64,000 nucleotides of DNA from NCBI GenBank assembly GCA_028288675.1, contig JAQBNG010000248.1, positions 20,603 to 84,602 on the forward strand. The letters are read 5' to 3'. The translations under genes were made by a program, and so were the position numbers. This stretch comes from Flavisolibacter sp. GTDB taxonomy: Bacteria; Bacteroidota; Bacteroidia; Chitinophagales; Chitinophagaceae. The notes under the pieces were generated by a model, which had not been told where the DNA came from, did no database searches, and saw nothing but the letters and a program-made list of their open reading frames with translations. Positions 1-7,142 of the stretch are shown here, one piece after another; position 1 is the first letter of the stretch; the number at the start of each line of letters is the position of its first letter.

Positions 1-291
1 AAAAAACAAAAAGATGCGGAAGTGGAAGCGCATCTTGAATTGGATAACAGGCCTGTAAAAATTGACCTTGATTTTATGTGTTGCCTCGAAGATGAAACTG
101 CTGCATTCACAGCTTTCAAGGCACTAACAAAAGGCCACCAGATTTATTTTTCCAAATGGATCGAGTCAGCAAAAACGGAAGCAACGAAAGCGAAACGTAT
201 TGCCATGGCAGTAAATGCCCTGGAAAAAGGGTGGGGATTTCCAGAAATGCTCCGGGCTAATAAAAAAGAAAAAGAGCAGTTAGGTTTATGA
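1..291 (+). CDS. YdeI/OmpD-associated (OmdA) family protein, 5' end outside the window
   Basis: The reading frame is open from base 1, so the gene begins upstream; a GTG at 22 is an internal codon rather than a convincing start. The visible 96 codons cover the end of a DUF1905-like part (LELDNRPVKIDLD) followed by the OmdA region, with the family pattern of a helix containing HQIYFSKWIESAKTEATKAKR and a terminal Lys-rich helix. Family members are small cytoplasmic proteins once linked to bacteriocin tolerance; their biochemical role is not established. The stop codon overlaps the stop of the convergent small gene at 286-528 by six bases. Family assignment is fairly secure, function is not. 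Confidence 0.75.
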   Translation, partial: KKQKDAEVEAHLELDNRPVKIDLDFMCCLEDETAAFTAFKALTKGHQIYFSKWIESAKTEATKAKRIAMAVNALEKGWGFPEMLRANKKEKEQLGL

Positions 292-528
292 ATCACCGCT
301 GCCGCTGGTACCTCTTTCTCCATCCACCTCATTACGCTGGCGGTCAATAACAGTTTCTCTTAAATCATCGTTCGAAACTTCTATTGTAGTATCTTTTCGA
401 GGATCAACGCTTTGGTCGTGCTGATGCTCTTCAGGTGTTTGCAAAGTGCTGTCAGAAGTTAAATAAATTTTTGTTTCTTCTTCTGCCTGGTTGTTCCCGC
501 TTTTGTTTTTTTCGTTGTCGTTTGTCAT
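286..528 (-). CDS. Small acidic hydrophilic protein, probably disordered
   Basis: An 80-residue protein with ATG start, rich in Asp, Glu, Asn, Gln, Ser and Thr, with no hydrophobic core, no Cys and no signal peptide. No family is recognised. The opening (MTNDNEKNKSGNNQAEEE) and the DPRKDTT stretch resemble the style of the small protein at 1838-2056 (TDPRRN, DDFRED), so the two may be distant relatives. It sits in a cluster with two more hydrophilic small proteins and a KGG stress protein, which suggests a stress or desiccation role; that is inference. The 3' end meets the convergent YdeI-like gene with a six-base overlap. Confidence 0.55.
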   Translation of the reverse strand: MTNDNEKNKSGNNQAEEETKIYLTSDSTLQTPEEHQHDQSVDPRKDTTIEVSNDDLRETVIDRQRNEVDGERGTSGSGDS

Positions 529-576
529 AATTTTTTATTTATTGATTATTGCCTGTTGCTTGTTGCCAGTCCTTAC

Positions 577-768
577 CTATCCCGCTTCTCCATCTGTTAC
601 CTCACCGCTGGCTTTTGTAGGTGTGTTCTCTGCGGTTTGCTTTGCACTCTCGGGGTTTTCGCTGACAGCCTCCTGCGACTTTTCTATATTGATTTCTTCG
701 CCATCAGGCTTTTGTACATAAACATGGCTTTCTTTTTTTGCCTGCATGTCCTGTTGTTGTGGTATCAT
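577..768 (-). CDS. Small hydrophilic Glu/Lys-rich protein
   Basis: A 63-residue ATG-started reading frame, 48 bases upstream of and in the same direction as the gene at 286-528. The product is strongly polar (MIPQQQDMQAKKESHVYVQ, then Glu, Ser and Thr-rich sequence) with no predicted membrane segment or folded core. An A-rich stretch (AAGAAAGCAAAAA) precedes the start, normal for Bacteroidota, which make little use of strong Shine-Dalgarno sequences. No family recognised. Composition and neighbours are the only argument for it being real. Confidence 0.45.
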   Translation of the reverse strand: MIPQQQDMQAKKESHVYVQKPDGEEINIEKSQEAVSENPESAKQTAENTPTKASGEVTDGEAG

Positions 769-902
769 TTTTTGCTTTCTTATTGATAGAGGAAATTTTG
801 TGCCAGCGAGCTAATGTTTTGGTTAGCCATCAGGGTCCCGGCAATTACCGGCAACTGTCAACCATTTATTTTTGAATTTTATTTTTTTTATTTTTTACTG
901 TT

Positions 903-1175
903 ATGAAAACAATTCACTTGCTTATTAAAGGAAAAGTGCAGGGTGTATTTTACCGGGCAACTGCAAAAGAAAAAGCCAGCGGGTTAAAGCTGTCAGGCTG
1001 GATAAAGAATACACGGGATGGTCATGTTGAAGCGGTTGCTTCAGGCGAAGAAGATGACTTACAATCCTTTATTGCCTGGTGCAAAAAAGGTCCTCCAGGT
1101 GCCCAGGTAAAATCTGTTGAAATAACCGAAACACAAGAAAAGTTTACCGAAGGTTTTCTGATTATCAGAGAATAA
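903..1175 (+). CDS. acyP: Acylphosphatase
   Basis: The 90-residue product hydrolyses the carboxyl-phosphate bond of acyl phosphates. It has the family signature near the N-terminus, GKVQGVFYRATAKEKA, in which the Arg after VFY binds the phosphate, and the second conserved block GWIKNTRDGHVE with the catalytic Asn. Length is normal for the family (about 90-100 residues). It stands alone, preceded by about 130 bases after the small-protein gene at 577-768 and followed by a short spacer before the KGG gene. Cytosolic, no signal peptide. Confidence 0.95.
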   Translation: MKTIHLLIKGKVQGVFYRATAKEKASGLKLSGWIKNTRDGHVEAVASGEEDDLQSFIAWCKKGPPGAQVKSVEITETQEKFTEGFLIIRE

Positions 1176-1343
1176 TAGCATCTGTCCAAAGACCAGCCCG
1201 CTTGCACAATTGCCCATTTTATTACATGGTATCGCAAAAAAATACCCATCAGCTTATCTAAATAGCTTTACAGGAGTACGGCATTATTTTGTTGCGCCCG
1301 ATGGTGTACTGCTTTTTTGTTAACCGTTTAAATACCGAGTGTT

Positions 1344-1718
1344 ATGACAGAAAGAGGGCAATCCGAACAATCAAACAGATTTGGTCAAAACAAGCCGCCG
1401 CAAGGTGAAGAAGCATCAAGGACAAATAATGATCTATCTGAAAATGAACAGGGCGAATCTTCAGATAGAAAAGGTACAGCCAACCGTGGCTTTGCAGCTA
1501 TGAACAGCGAAAAGCAAAAGAAAATAGCAAGCGAAGGTGGCCGTGCAGCACACCGCCAGGGAGTAGCACATGAATGGAGTAAGGATGAAGCAAGAGAAGC
1601 AGGCCGCAAGGGTGGGCAAATTGTTAGCCGGAATCGAGAGCACATGAGTGAAATAGGCCGCAAGGGCGGGCAAAGCTCAGGCCAGAAAAGGCAAAAAAGT
1701 GATACGGAAAGGAGCTAG
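1344..1718 (+). CDS. KGG-repeat general stress protein
   Basis: A 124-residue very hydrophilic protein. The first 50 residues are a Gln/Asn/Glu-rich low-complexity leader. The rest contains three Gly-rich repeats of the stress-induced KGG/GsiB type: SEGGRAAHRQG, AGRKGGQIVSRN and IGRKGGQSSGQK, with the linker GFAAMNSEKQKKIAS typical of the first unit. Members of this family are induced by stress or starvation in many bacteria and are thought to act as hydrophilins; the exact action is unknown. Followed at once by a strong hairpin (1731-1791). The family call is firm. Confidence 0.85.
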   Translation: MTERGQSEQSNRFGQNKPPQGEEASRTNNDLSENEQGESSDRKGTANRGFAAMNSEKQKKIASEGGRAAHRQGVAHEWSKDEAREAGRKGGQIVSRNREHMSEIGRKGGQSSGQKRQKSDTERS

Positions 1719-1730
1719 AAAGCAATTTGC

Positions 1731-1791
1731 AATAAGCAACGGGCAATTTTTAATAAACCCTGATTTACTTATAAATTGCCCGTTGCTTATT
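1731..1791. terminator. Perfect hairpin, terminator-like, member of the AATAAGCAAC repeat family
   Basis: Two perfect 19-base arms (1731-1749 and 1773-1791) are separated by 23 bases. The left arm starts AATAAGCAACGGGCAA. The site lies between the convergent KGG gene and the small gene at 1838-2056, so it can serve both as a terminator. Closely related arms occur at 24367-24424 and 51387-51459. Confidence 0.75.
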
Positions 1792-1837
1792 TAAAAAATA
1801 GTTGTCGTATTTTCTAATCAGCTATTGCAATTGCTCA

Positions 1838-2056
1838 CTATTCATCAAAACGTTTGTCAGCTTTTTCATCTCCCTCACTGTCCTCTCTAAAATCATCCGA
1901 TGCAGTACGGGTCAGGTGCTGGTTTACGTCATCATTTTCGCTGCTGCTTATTGTATTTACACCAGGCTGCAATGCAGATTCATCGCGAATGTTGGGATCA
2001 TTATCTTTTCCTTCGTCCGCAGGACGGTTTCTTCTTGGGTCTGTATTACCTGTCAT
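1838..2056 (-). CDS. Small acidic, Asp-rich hydrophilic protein
   Basis: A 72-residue ATG-started product (MTGNTDPRRNRPADEGKDND at the N-terminus) that is almost wholly polar and charged, has no Cys, no signal peptide and no membrane segment, and should be disordered. Nothing in it matches a family I know. It is convergent with the KGG stress gene across a shared hairpin. The composition and the DPR / DDFRED pieces recall the protein at 286-528, which supports both being real members of a stress-type cluster, although neither is certain. Confidence 0.5.
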   Translation of the reverse strand: MTGNTDPRRNRPADEGKDNDPNIRDESALQPGVNTISSSENDDVNQHLTRTASDDFREDSEGDEKADKRFDE

Positions 2057-2245
2057 AATTCGCTTTTAGTTAAAGCAAAAAATCTTATGCCATAACTGTA
2101 GGTTGGTTTTTTTGAAAGTCAGAAGCCATGATGTACTTAACCACGTGTATTCGACAAAGACGTAGCGATAAAAAAAATTATCAGTAATACCATCATGTAA
2201 CTTTTTCCACCTATTTTAGCAGCCATTCAAAAAAAGTCTAATCCT

Positions 2246-3286
2246 ATGCAGGTAAAAACCCTAAATTTTTTTATTGCACTTGCGCTATTTGCAGGTGTAG
2301 GTTGCAATTCCCAGGCAACTGCTGAAGCCAGTTCAAAAGACTCTTCCACCGTCGCTCAAAAAAAAGAAGTAACAGCAACTAATGGTGGTCAGAAGATTGA
2401 CACTGCCCTGTATAATCGGTTGATGCTTGATATGGCCAATGGCGATACCTCGGGTCGCTGGCCGGTGAAAAATGCGCCACTCCCGTTGCCTGGCGCAATC
2501 CTTCCTTTTAACAGGGTCATTGCGTATTATGGTAACCTGTACTCAAACCGGATGGGTGCTTTAGGCAAATGGCCTAAGAAAGAAATGATTCCAAAACTTT
2601 TGGATGAAGTAAAAAAATGGAACGAGGCCGATTCAACCATCAAGTCGATTCCATGCCTGCATTATATTGCTGTGACCGCACAAGGCGCAGCAGGTAAAGA
2701 CGGCAAATGGCGGTACCGAATGCCTCTTACTCAAATAGATACCATTTTAAATTGGGCTAAGGAAATAGATGCGTTGGTGTTTATTGATGTGCAGGTAGGC
2801 TTGAGTGATGTACAGTCTGAACTGCCGCATTTTGAAAAATATCTTTCTTTACCTAACGTCCATTTTGGTATTGATCCAGAATTTGCAATGAAAGCAAAAG
2901 GCAATAAAAAGCCTGGAAGTGTTATCGGTTCACTGGATGCCGTAGATATTAACTGGATAAGTGATTACCTGGCGGGACTTGTGAAGAAAAACAACCTTCC
3001 CCCTAAGATGTTTATGATCCATCGGTTTACAAAAGGTATGGTAACTAATTACCAGGATATTAAACTGCAACCTGAAATACAAATTGTAATGGATATGGAT
3101 GGATGGGGACCGCCGGAACTAAAAAAAGGTACTTACAGGTATTGGATACAAGCGGAGCCGGTGCAGTTTACAGGGTTTAAGTTGTTCTATGTAAACGATA
3201 CGGAAAAGTCGGGGCAGAAAGAAATGCTTTCACGGCAGGAAATTTTGAAATTAAAGCCGAAGCCTGTTTATATACAGTACCAATAA
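2246..3286 (+). CDS. Lipoprotein of unknown function, possible TIM-barrel
   Basis: A 346-residue product with a lipoprotein signal (hydrophobic FFIALALFAGVGC, lipobox Cys at residue 20) followed by a Ser/Thr/Lys-rich linker to about residue 50, so it should be anchored in the cell envelope. The body has alternating strand-helix blocks such as ALVFIDVQVGLSDV, VHFGIDPEFAM and IQIVMDMDGWG, which look like beta/alpha-barrel strands with acidic residues at their ends. That suggests a hydrolase-like TIM barrel, but I do not recognise the family and no catalytic pair can be named. It ends before a good hairpin terminator at 3325-3357. Confidence 0.7.
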   Translation: MQVKTLNFFIALALFAGVGCNSQATAEASSKDSSTVAQKKEVTATNGGQKIDTALYNRLMLDMANGDTSGRWPVKNAPLPLPGAILPFNRVIAYYGNLYSNRMGALGKWPKKEMIPKLLDEVKKWNEADSTIKSIPCLHYIAVTAQGAAGKDGKWRYRMPLTQIDTILNWAKEIDALVFIDVQVGLSDVQSELPHFEKYLSLPNVHFGIDPEFAMKAKGNKKPGSVIGSLDAVDINWISDYLAGLVKKNNLPPKMFMIHRFTKGMVTNYQDIKLQPEIQIVMDMDGWGPPELKKGTYRYWIQAEPVQFTGFKLFYVNDTEKSGQKEMLSRQEILKLKPKPVYIQYQ

Positions 3287-3324
3287 AAAGTTTGGTGTTG
3301 TTTAAGCCGGAGAAATATATTGCG

Positions 3325-3357
3325 ATGTTGGCCTTCTATCAAAGGCCAACATTTTTA
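3325..3357 (+). terminator. Rho-independent terminator
   Basis: Perfect 11-base arms (ATGTTGGCCTT, 3325-3335, and its complement, 3342-3352) enclose a six-base loop and are followed by a T-run. It closes the lipoprotein gene and lies between convergent genes. Confidence 0.8.
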
Positions 3358-3370
3358 TTTGAACCATGAT

Positions 3371-3733
3371 TTATTGGCTTCTCATTTTATAAATAATGAA
3401 GAAACTGATAATAGCGATAGCGAGTATTAAAATGATTGCAATCAGCATCCAGGGATCTAATTTTATTTCACGCTTTTGACGCCACTTTTTCTTTTTCGCC
3501 GTTTTCTTTTTAAGGTCAATATTTAAGCTTTCAACAAGTGCTGAAATATTTCGCTTATCCTTAAAGTCCTGTAAGCCTTCCAAGGCTTCCGTTTCAAATT
3601 CATCATCTAACAAATTTTTTTCTACTTCATGCTGTTGGCCGGCAGAGAGTTTTCCCTGCAGGTAGTTTAATAAAGTTTCCTGGTCCGTTTCAGAATGTAA
3701 ATTGGATAATATGTCTTTCAGGTTTTCCTTCAT
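3371..3733 (-). CDS. Putative anti-sigma / membrane partner of the adjacent sigma factor
   Basis: A 120-residue protein with a hydrophilic cytoplasmic part, a Lys-rich patch (KKKTAKKKKWRQKR) near residue 75-90 and one C-terminal transmembrane helix (WMLIAIILILAIAIISFFII). It overlaps the stop of the sigma-70-type gene by ATGA, so the two are translationally coupled. The N-terminal region (YLQGKLSAGQQHEVEKNLLDD) is the kind of short helical segment seen in anti-sigma proteins of Bacteroidota. The anti-sigma role is inferred from topology and coupling; no classical zinc HxxxCxxC motif is present. Confidence 0.65.
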   Translation of the reverse strand: MKENLKDILSNLHSETDQETLLNYLQGKLSAGQQHEVEKNLLDDEFETEALEGLQDFKDKRNISALVESLNIDLKKKTAKKKKWRQKREIKLDPWMLIAIILILAIAIISFFIIYKMRSQ

Positions 3734-4311
3734 TTTCTTTGCTGGCCGCTTTGTTTCAGTTTTTTTTCTAAAATTATTTTCAAGTTACGTTTTCCGTTTT
3801 GTATGTAACTCTTCACCTGCATCAGGTTAAAGCCGGTTTGCGCCGTTATTTCCTGGTAGCTTTTTTTCTGGAGATAAAATAAGTTCACGCAACGTTTTTG
3901 CTCCTCGCTCAATTCTTCTATTGCTTCTTCCAGTAGATCGTATGTCTGTTCGTTTTGCAGTAACTCTTGTTTGTCGGTTTCGGCAACGGCAATATGTTGC
4001 TCCGATAATTCCTTCAGTCCTCTTGCGCCCCGCTGTCTGAGCCGCATCAGGCAATGGTTTTTAGCAACCATGTATAACCACGACTTGAAGTAATCTATTT
4101 TATATTTGGGGACCTCTGTAAGAACTTTCAAAAAAATTTGTTGTACACAATCCCTTGCCTCCGTTTCATCTTTTAAATACTTCATACATACACCTAGTAA
4201 TAATAACGTATAGCGTTGTAGTAAAATACCAATCCATTCCTGGTTGTTATCTGCCTGGTAAAGCTCAAGCAGTTCGTTATCACTAATATGGTCGTAGCGG
4301 TTTGGCTTCAT
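3730..4311 (-). CDS. RNA polymerase sigma-70 family (ECF-like) sigma factor
   Basis: 193 residues from the ATG at 4311 (MKPNRYDHISD); a longer frame would need a TTG at 4347. Region 2 is clear (LLLQRYTLLLLGVCMKYLKDETEARDCVQQIFLKV, then YFKSWLYMVAKNHCLMRLR) and region 4 ends with a helix-turn-helix (LSEEQKRCVNLFYLQKKSYQEITAQTGFNLMQVKSYIQNGKRNLK). This is a typical ECF-size factor of the Bacteroidota type. It is followed with a four-base overlap by the putative anti-sigma gene and diverges from an NlpC/P60 peptidase gene. Targets cannot be told from sequence. Confidence 0.9.
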   Translation of the reverse strand: MKPNRYDHISDNELLELYQADNNQEWIGILLQRYTLLLLGVCMKYLKDETEARDCVQQIFLKVLTEVPKYKIDYFKSWLYMVAKNHCLMRLRQRGARGLKELSEQHIAVAETDKQELLQNEQTYDLLEEAIEELSEEQKRCVNLFYLQKKSYQEITAQTGFNLMQVKSYIQNGKRNLKIILEKKLKQSGQQRK

Positions 4312-4457
4312 TATGTGTGTGAGACGTGAGAAGGGAAACTGAGACAAAGATTCCTGTAAATGTTATGTCATTACAGTTTCACTTCTCACATTTGACGTTT
4401 CCCTTTTTTCTTAGACGCAATGCCTGCAAATTTGCATAATCAAAATGAATTAATATC

Positions 4458-5231
4458 ATGCAGTTTGCAATTTGTTTGTTATCGGTTATTCCAATGCGTA
4501 AAGAACCCTTTCACCGAAGCGAAATGGTAAGCCAAATCTTGTTTGGTGAATATGTTACGATGCACGGGGAGAAGGATGATTTTACATTAGTAAAGTGTGA
4601 GTATGATGGTTATGAAGGCTGGATACAATCCAATCAACTGACACATGTTTCCAATAAGGAATTACTTCAAACAAATAGCTACACAACAAGTTTTGCCACA
4701 CCTGTTACACAAAATAATACCATGTTGCATGTGCCTTATGGCTCACCGGTTTACCAGCAAAATGGGTTTTCTTTTCAGATGATAGGCAATAGCATTAACT
4801 ACCTGATGTTACCGCAACAAATGGTGAATAGCAAAGAACAAATTTTAAATTTGCAAACACTTACTGCCTTTTGCCAGCCGTTTATTAACACACCCTATCT
4901 CTGGGGCGGTAAATCTGTTTTTGGCATTGATTGCAGTGGGTTTGTGCAACAGGTATTTAAGCTGTTTGGGATAAAACTTTTACGCGATGCTTATTTGCAG
5001 GCAGGGCAGGGCAAACCAGTAAATTCTTTAGAAGAGGCAAGGCTTGGAGACCTCTCTTTTTTCTGCAATGAAGGGGGAAGAGTAACGCATGTTGGAATTA
5101 TTTTAGAAGGGAATAAAATCATTCATTCCTCGGGTAGGGTACGGGTTGATACTGTTGATAAAGATGGTATTTTGAATTGTGAGAATGGCAAGCGGACGCA
5201 TACGATGCATTCGATTAAAAGATTTTTTTAA
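4458..5231 (+). CDS. SH3-domain NlpC/P60 (C40) peptidoglycan endopeptidase
   Basis: 257 residues. Residues 1-75 look like a bacterial SH3 fold (EMVSQILFGEYVTMHGEKDD, YEGWIQSNQL), followed by a second SH3-like stretch and then the catalytic NlpC/P60 domain. The nucleophile Cys sits in FGIDCSGFVQQVFK, the His in RVTHVGIIL and the third polar residue near IIHSSGRVRVD. Family members cut the gamma-D-Glu-diamino acid bond of wall peptides. There is no obvious signal peptide, as in the dipeptidyl-peptidase VI-type enzymes that act on imported muropeptides, so a cytoplasmic recycling role is possible. The 3' end overlaps the convergent TSUP gene by 17 bases. Confidence 0.9.
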   Translation: MQFAICLLSVIPMRKEPFHRSEMVSQILFGEYVTMHGEKDDFTLVKCEYDGYEGWIQSNQLTHVSNKELLQTNSYTTSFATPVTQNNTMLHVPYGSPVYQQNGFSFQMIGNSINYLMLPQQMVNSKEQILNLQTLTAFCQPFINTPYLWGGKSVFGIDCSGFVQQVFKLFGIKLLRDAYLQAGQGKPVNSLEEARLGDLSFFCNEGGRVTHVGIILEGNKIIHSSGRVRVDTVDKDGILNCENGKRTHTMHSIKRFF

Positions 5232-5643
5232 CCCCATTTGAAATGAACAAAATCAAATCAAACCCAAGCATCTTAAACGCCGTATAAAATAATACAATCG
5301 CGAATATTTTTTTCAGCGCAGCTTCCGAGATAACTAATGCAAGCTTGCTTCCAAAAAAGCCACCTACCAGAAAGCCAAGAGCCATAATGCCAACAACTTT
5401 TACATCTATTAATCCTTTGTTATAATAATTCATCACAGCAAGAATACCTATTGGCAACAGTAACAAACCCAGCGAAGTTCCCTGTGCTTCTTTTTGTGTA
5501 AAGCCTACAAAATAAATAAGCGCCGGCACTACAATAATGCCGCCCCCAACACCTATTAAACCGCTAAGCATACCTGCCGCCAAACCTACAAGAAGGAGTA
5601 AAAGAATAACCTGTCCGGACATAGCAATCGTTTTGTTTTGCAT
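5215..5643 (-). CDS. Half-size TSUP (TauE/SafE-type) membrane permease
   Basis: 142 residues with about four transmembrane helices. It shows one copy of the TSUP repeat, with the Gly-rich opening LAAGMLSGLIGVGGGIIVVPALI and the block QGTSLGLLLLPIGILAVMNYY. Classical TauE/SafE proteins have two such halves (about 250 residues), so this one would have to work as a dimer or be a reduced form. The frame ends cleanly at a stop and shows no sign of a lost second half. It follows ppa by two bases and is the last gene of the crcB-ppa operon, which hints at transport of a small anion. An internal ATG seven codons in (MSGQV) is an alternative start. Confidence 0.8.
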   Translation of the reverse strand: MQNKTIAMSGQVILLLLLVGLAAGMLSGLIGVGGGIIVVPALIYFVGFTQKEAQGTSLGLLLLPIGILAVMNYYNKGLIDVKVVGIMALGFLVGGFFGSKLALVISEAALKKIFAIVLFYTAFKMLGFDLILFISNGVKKIF

Positions 5644-5645
5644 AG

Positions 5646-6191
5646 TTATGCAAATGTTGTTTTGTAGTGCTCAATAGCTTCATTAATAATCCTGTATGCA
5701 TCTTCCTTATCCTGGAACTTATCAATCCGCACTTCTTTACTTTCCAGCACTTTATATTGCTCAAAATAATTACGCAGCTCACTTATAAAATGCTTCGGTA
5801 ATTCTTCCATCGAGGTGATATGGTTCACCGATGGATCTTTTGTAGCTACTGCAATTATTTTATCGTCATACTCACCGCTGTCAACCATTTGCATATTGCC
5901 AATAACCGTGGCATCTACCAAACAGAGCGGCTGAATACTTTGGCTGCAAAGCACAAGGATATCCAGTGGGTCATGATCCCATCCAAATGTCTGCGGAATA
6001 AATCCATAATTTACCGGGTAATGAAAAGATGAATAGATCACCCGGTCTAGTTTCAGCAAACCGGTTTCTTTATCTATTTCATACTTGGTTCTTGACCCTT
6101 GCGAAATTTCGATAAGTGCCTTTACTTCTACCGGTGCGTTTTTGCCATAAGAGGCGCCATGCCAGGGATGTAATACGGTTGTTGATTTCAT
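5646..6191 (-). CDS. ppa: Inorganic pyrophosphatase, family I
   Basis: 181 residues, the normal length for soluble family I enzymes, which hydrolyse pyrophosphate to two phosphates with Mg2+. The family signature DHDPLDILVLC is present, with the metal-binding Asp residues, as are the active-site Lys/Tyr block SRTKYEIDKETGLLKLDR and FHYPVNYGFIPQT. The start ATG overlaps the stop of crcB by one base (TAATG), so the two are coupled. Fluoride is a classical potent inhibitor of family I pyrophosphatases, which makes the pairing with a fluoride channel meaningful. Confidence 0.97.
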   Translation of the reverse strand: MKSTTVLHPWHGASYGKNAPVEVKALIEISQGSRTKYEIDKETGLLKLDRVIYSSFHYPVNYGFIPQTFGWDHDPLDILVLCSQSIQPLCLVDATVIGNMQMVDSGEYDDKIIAVATKDPSVNHITSMEELPKHFISELRNYFEQYKVLESKEVRIDKFQDKEDAYRIINEAIEHYKTTFA

Positions 6192-6538
6192 TAATTAAAA
6201 ATTTTAAAGCCTAAAAAAGCAGCCAGCAATCCACAAGCTACGCTGGCAGTTGTATATAAAAAAAAGATGGCCCATCGGCCACTGGTCATCATTTGCACTC
6301 CCTCTAAAGTAAAGGCCGAAAACGTTGTGAACCCTCCACAAAAACCCGTCATTAATAAAAGCCTTTTTTGCTCATCTTCTTGTTTCAACGTAGCCCACAA
6401 GATGCCGACTAAAAAGCATCCTATAATATTAACCAGCAAAGTACCTGAAGGGAAAGAAGCATTAAACGCTTTTTGAACGCCATACCGCAGCACGCTGCCT
6501 GCTGCGCCTCCCAATGCCACTGCTGCTACCTGTATCAT
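6191..6538 (-). CDS. crcB: CrcB/FluC fluoride ion channel
   Basis: 115 residues, four transmembrane segments, standard for the Fluc/CrcB family, which exports fluoride passively as a dual-topology dimer. The hallmark blocks are visible: GGAAGSVLRYG, FPSGTLLVNIIGCFLVG with the pore Asn, and TGFCGGFTTFSAFTLE with the Phe-box. Start overlaps the upstream lipoprotein gene by ATGA, and stop overlaps ppa. A single gene is enough for a homodimer. I looked for a fluoride riboswitch upstream of the operon and saw no convincing one. Confidence 0.96.
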   Translation of the reverse strand: MIQVAAVALGGAAGSVLRYGVQKAFNASFPSGTLLVNIIGCFLVGILWATLKQEDEQKRLLLMTGFCGGFTTFSAFTLEGVQMMTSGRWAIFFLYTTASVACGLLAAFLGFKIFN

Positions 6539-6957
6539 TGCTGGTGATTATTTGGAAAAGAATATTTCAGGTCAACCAGCCAGTCGCCATTAAGGTTAAT
6601 TGCTTTAATGGAATCGCGTTCTTTTTTAAAAGTATTGGAGTAAATAATTACTGAAGCGGAGTCATTGATCTTCCTTGTATCATGAATGGTGATTTGCGCT
6701 TCGCGGTAACCTCGTTGGTCCATAGCATTCATACGCTCTGTATAATTTCTTTCTGCTACTTCCAGGTCTTCAATGTTGGCCGAATCGGGCACGATCAACT
6801 TACGGGCTTCTTTCCACCGGCCGTCTAACGCACTCCGAATAAACATCCGGGCCGCATCAACATCATTTTCCGGCTTGCCGGTAATGCCATCACTGTTATT
6901 TGAACAAGCATAAAATAAAGGCAGGAAAACAAAACCAAGAAGCGCTACTTTTTTCAT
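6535..6957 (-). CDS. Lipoprotein, DUF4878-like, first gene of the crcB-ppa operon
   Basis: 140 residues from the ATG at 6957 (MKKVALLGFVFLPLFYAC); the longer frame from 6984 would hide the signal sequence. The lipobox Cys is at residue 18 (FYACSN). The remaining 120 residues form the small alpha/beta pattern of DUF4878/NTF2-like lipoproteins: a helix AARMFIRSALDGRWKEARKLI and strands ending in NLNGDWLVDLKYSF. No catalytic residues can be assigned. It overlaps crcB by four bases, so it is probably co-expressed with the fluoride channel and the pyrophosphatase. Confidence 0.75.
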   Translation of the reverse strand: MKKVALLGFVFLPLFYACSNNSDGITGKPENDVDAARMFIRSALDGRWKEARKLIVPDSANIEDLEVAERNYTERMNAMDQRGYREAQITIHDTRKINDSASVIIYSNTFKKERDSIKAINLNGDWLVDLKYSFPNNHQQ

Positions 6958-6982
6958 CGCCCCAAAACTAAGAGAAAAGCAC

Positions 6983-7007
6983 AATTTGCTGATTAGCTAA
7001 TTTGCTG
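6983..7007. repeat. Copy of the GCTGATTAGCTAAT repeat
   Basis: The segment holds GCTGATTAGCTAAT between two TTTGCTG pieces, just upstream of the crcB operon. The same word builds the larger inverted repeat at 16943-17117. Confidence 0.5.
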
Positions 7008-7071
7008 TGGCTTCAATTGAGGACATTTCTACCTTAAGTGGTGAGGGCTGGCTAGTCCATTTTGTAAATAA

Positions 7072-7101
7072 AGAAAGTGCCTTATTGCTAAGACACTTTC
7101 T
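7072..7101 (-). terminator. Terminator of phoH
   Basis: Arms at 7072-7084 and 7089-7101 (AGAAAGTGCCTTA against TAAGACACTTTCT) pair with one mismatch around a four-base loop. On the minus strand the hairpin is followed by TTTATTTAC. Confidence 0.65.
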
Positions 7102-7142
7102 GCTATAAATTACTCAGTACTTATTAAGTTCCCACTTTATTT

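Noticed and set aside
6958..7142. Fluoride riboswitch upstream of the crcB operon
   Set aside because: I looked for the conserved loops and pseudoknot pairing and did not find a convincing match.
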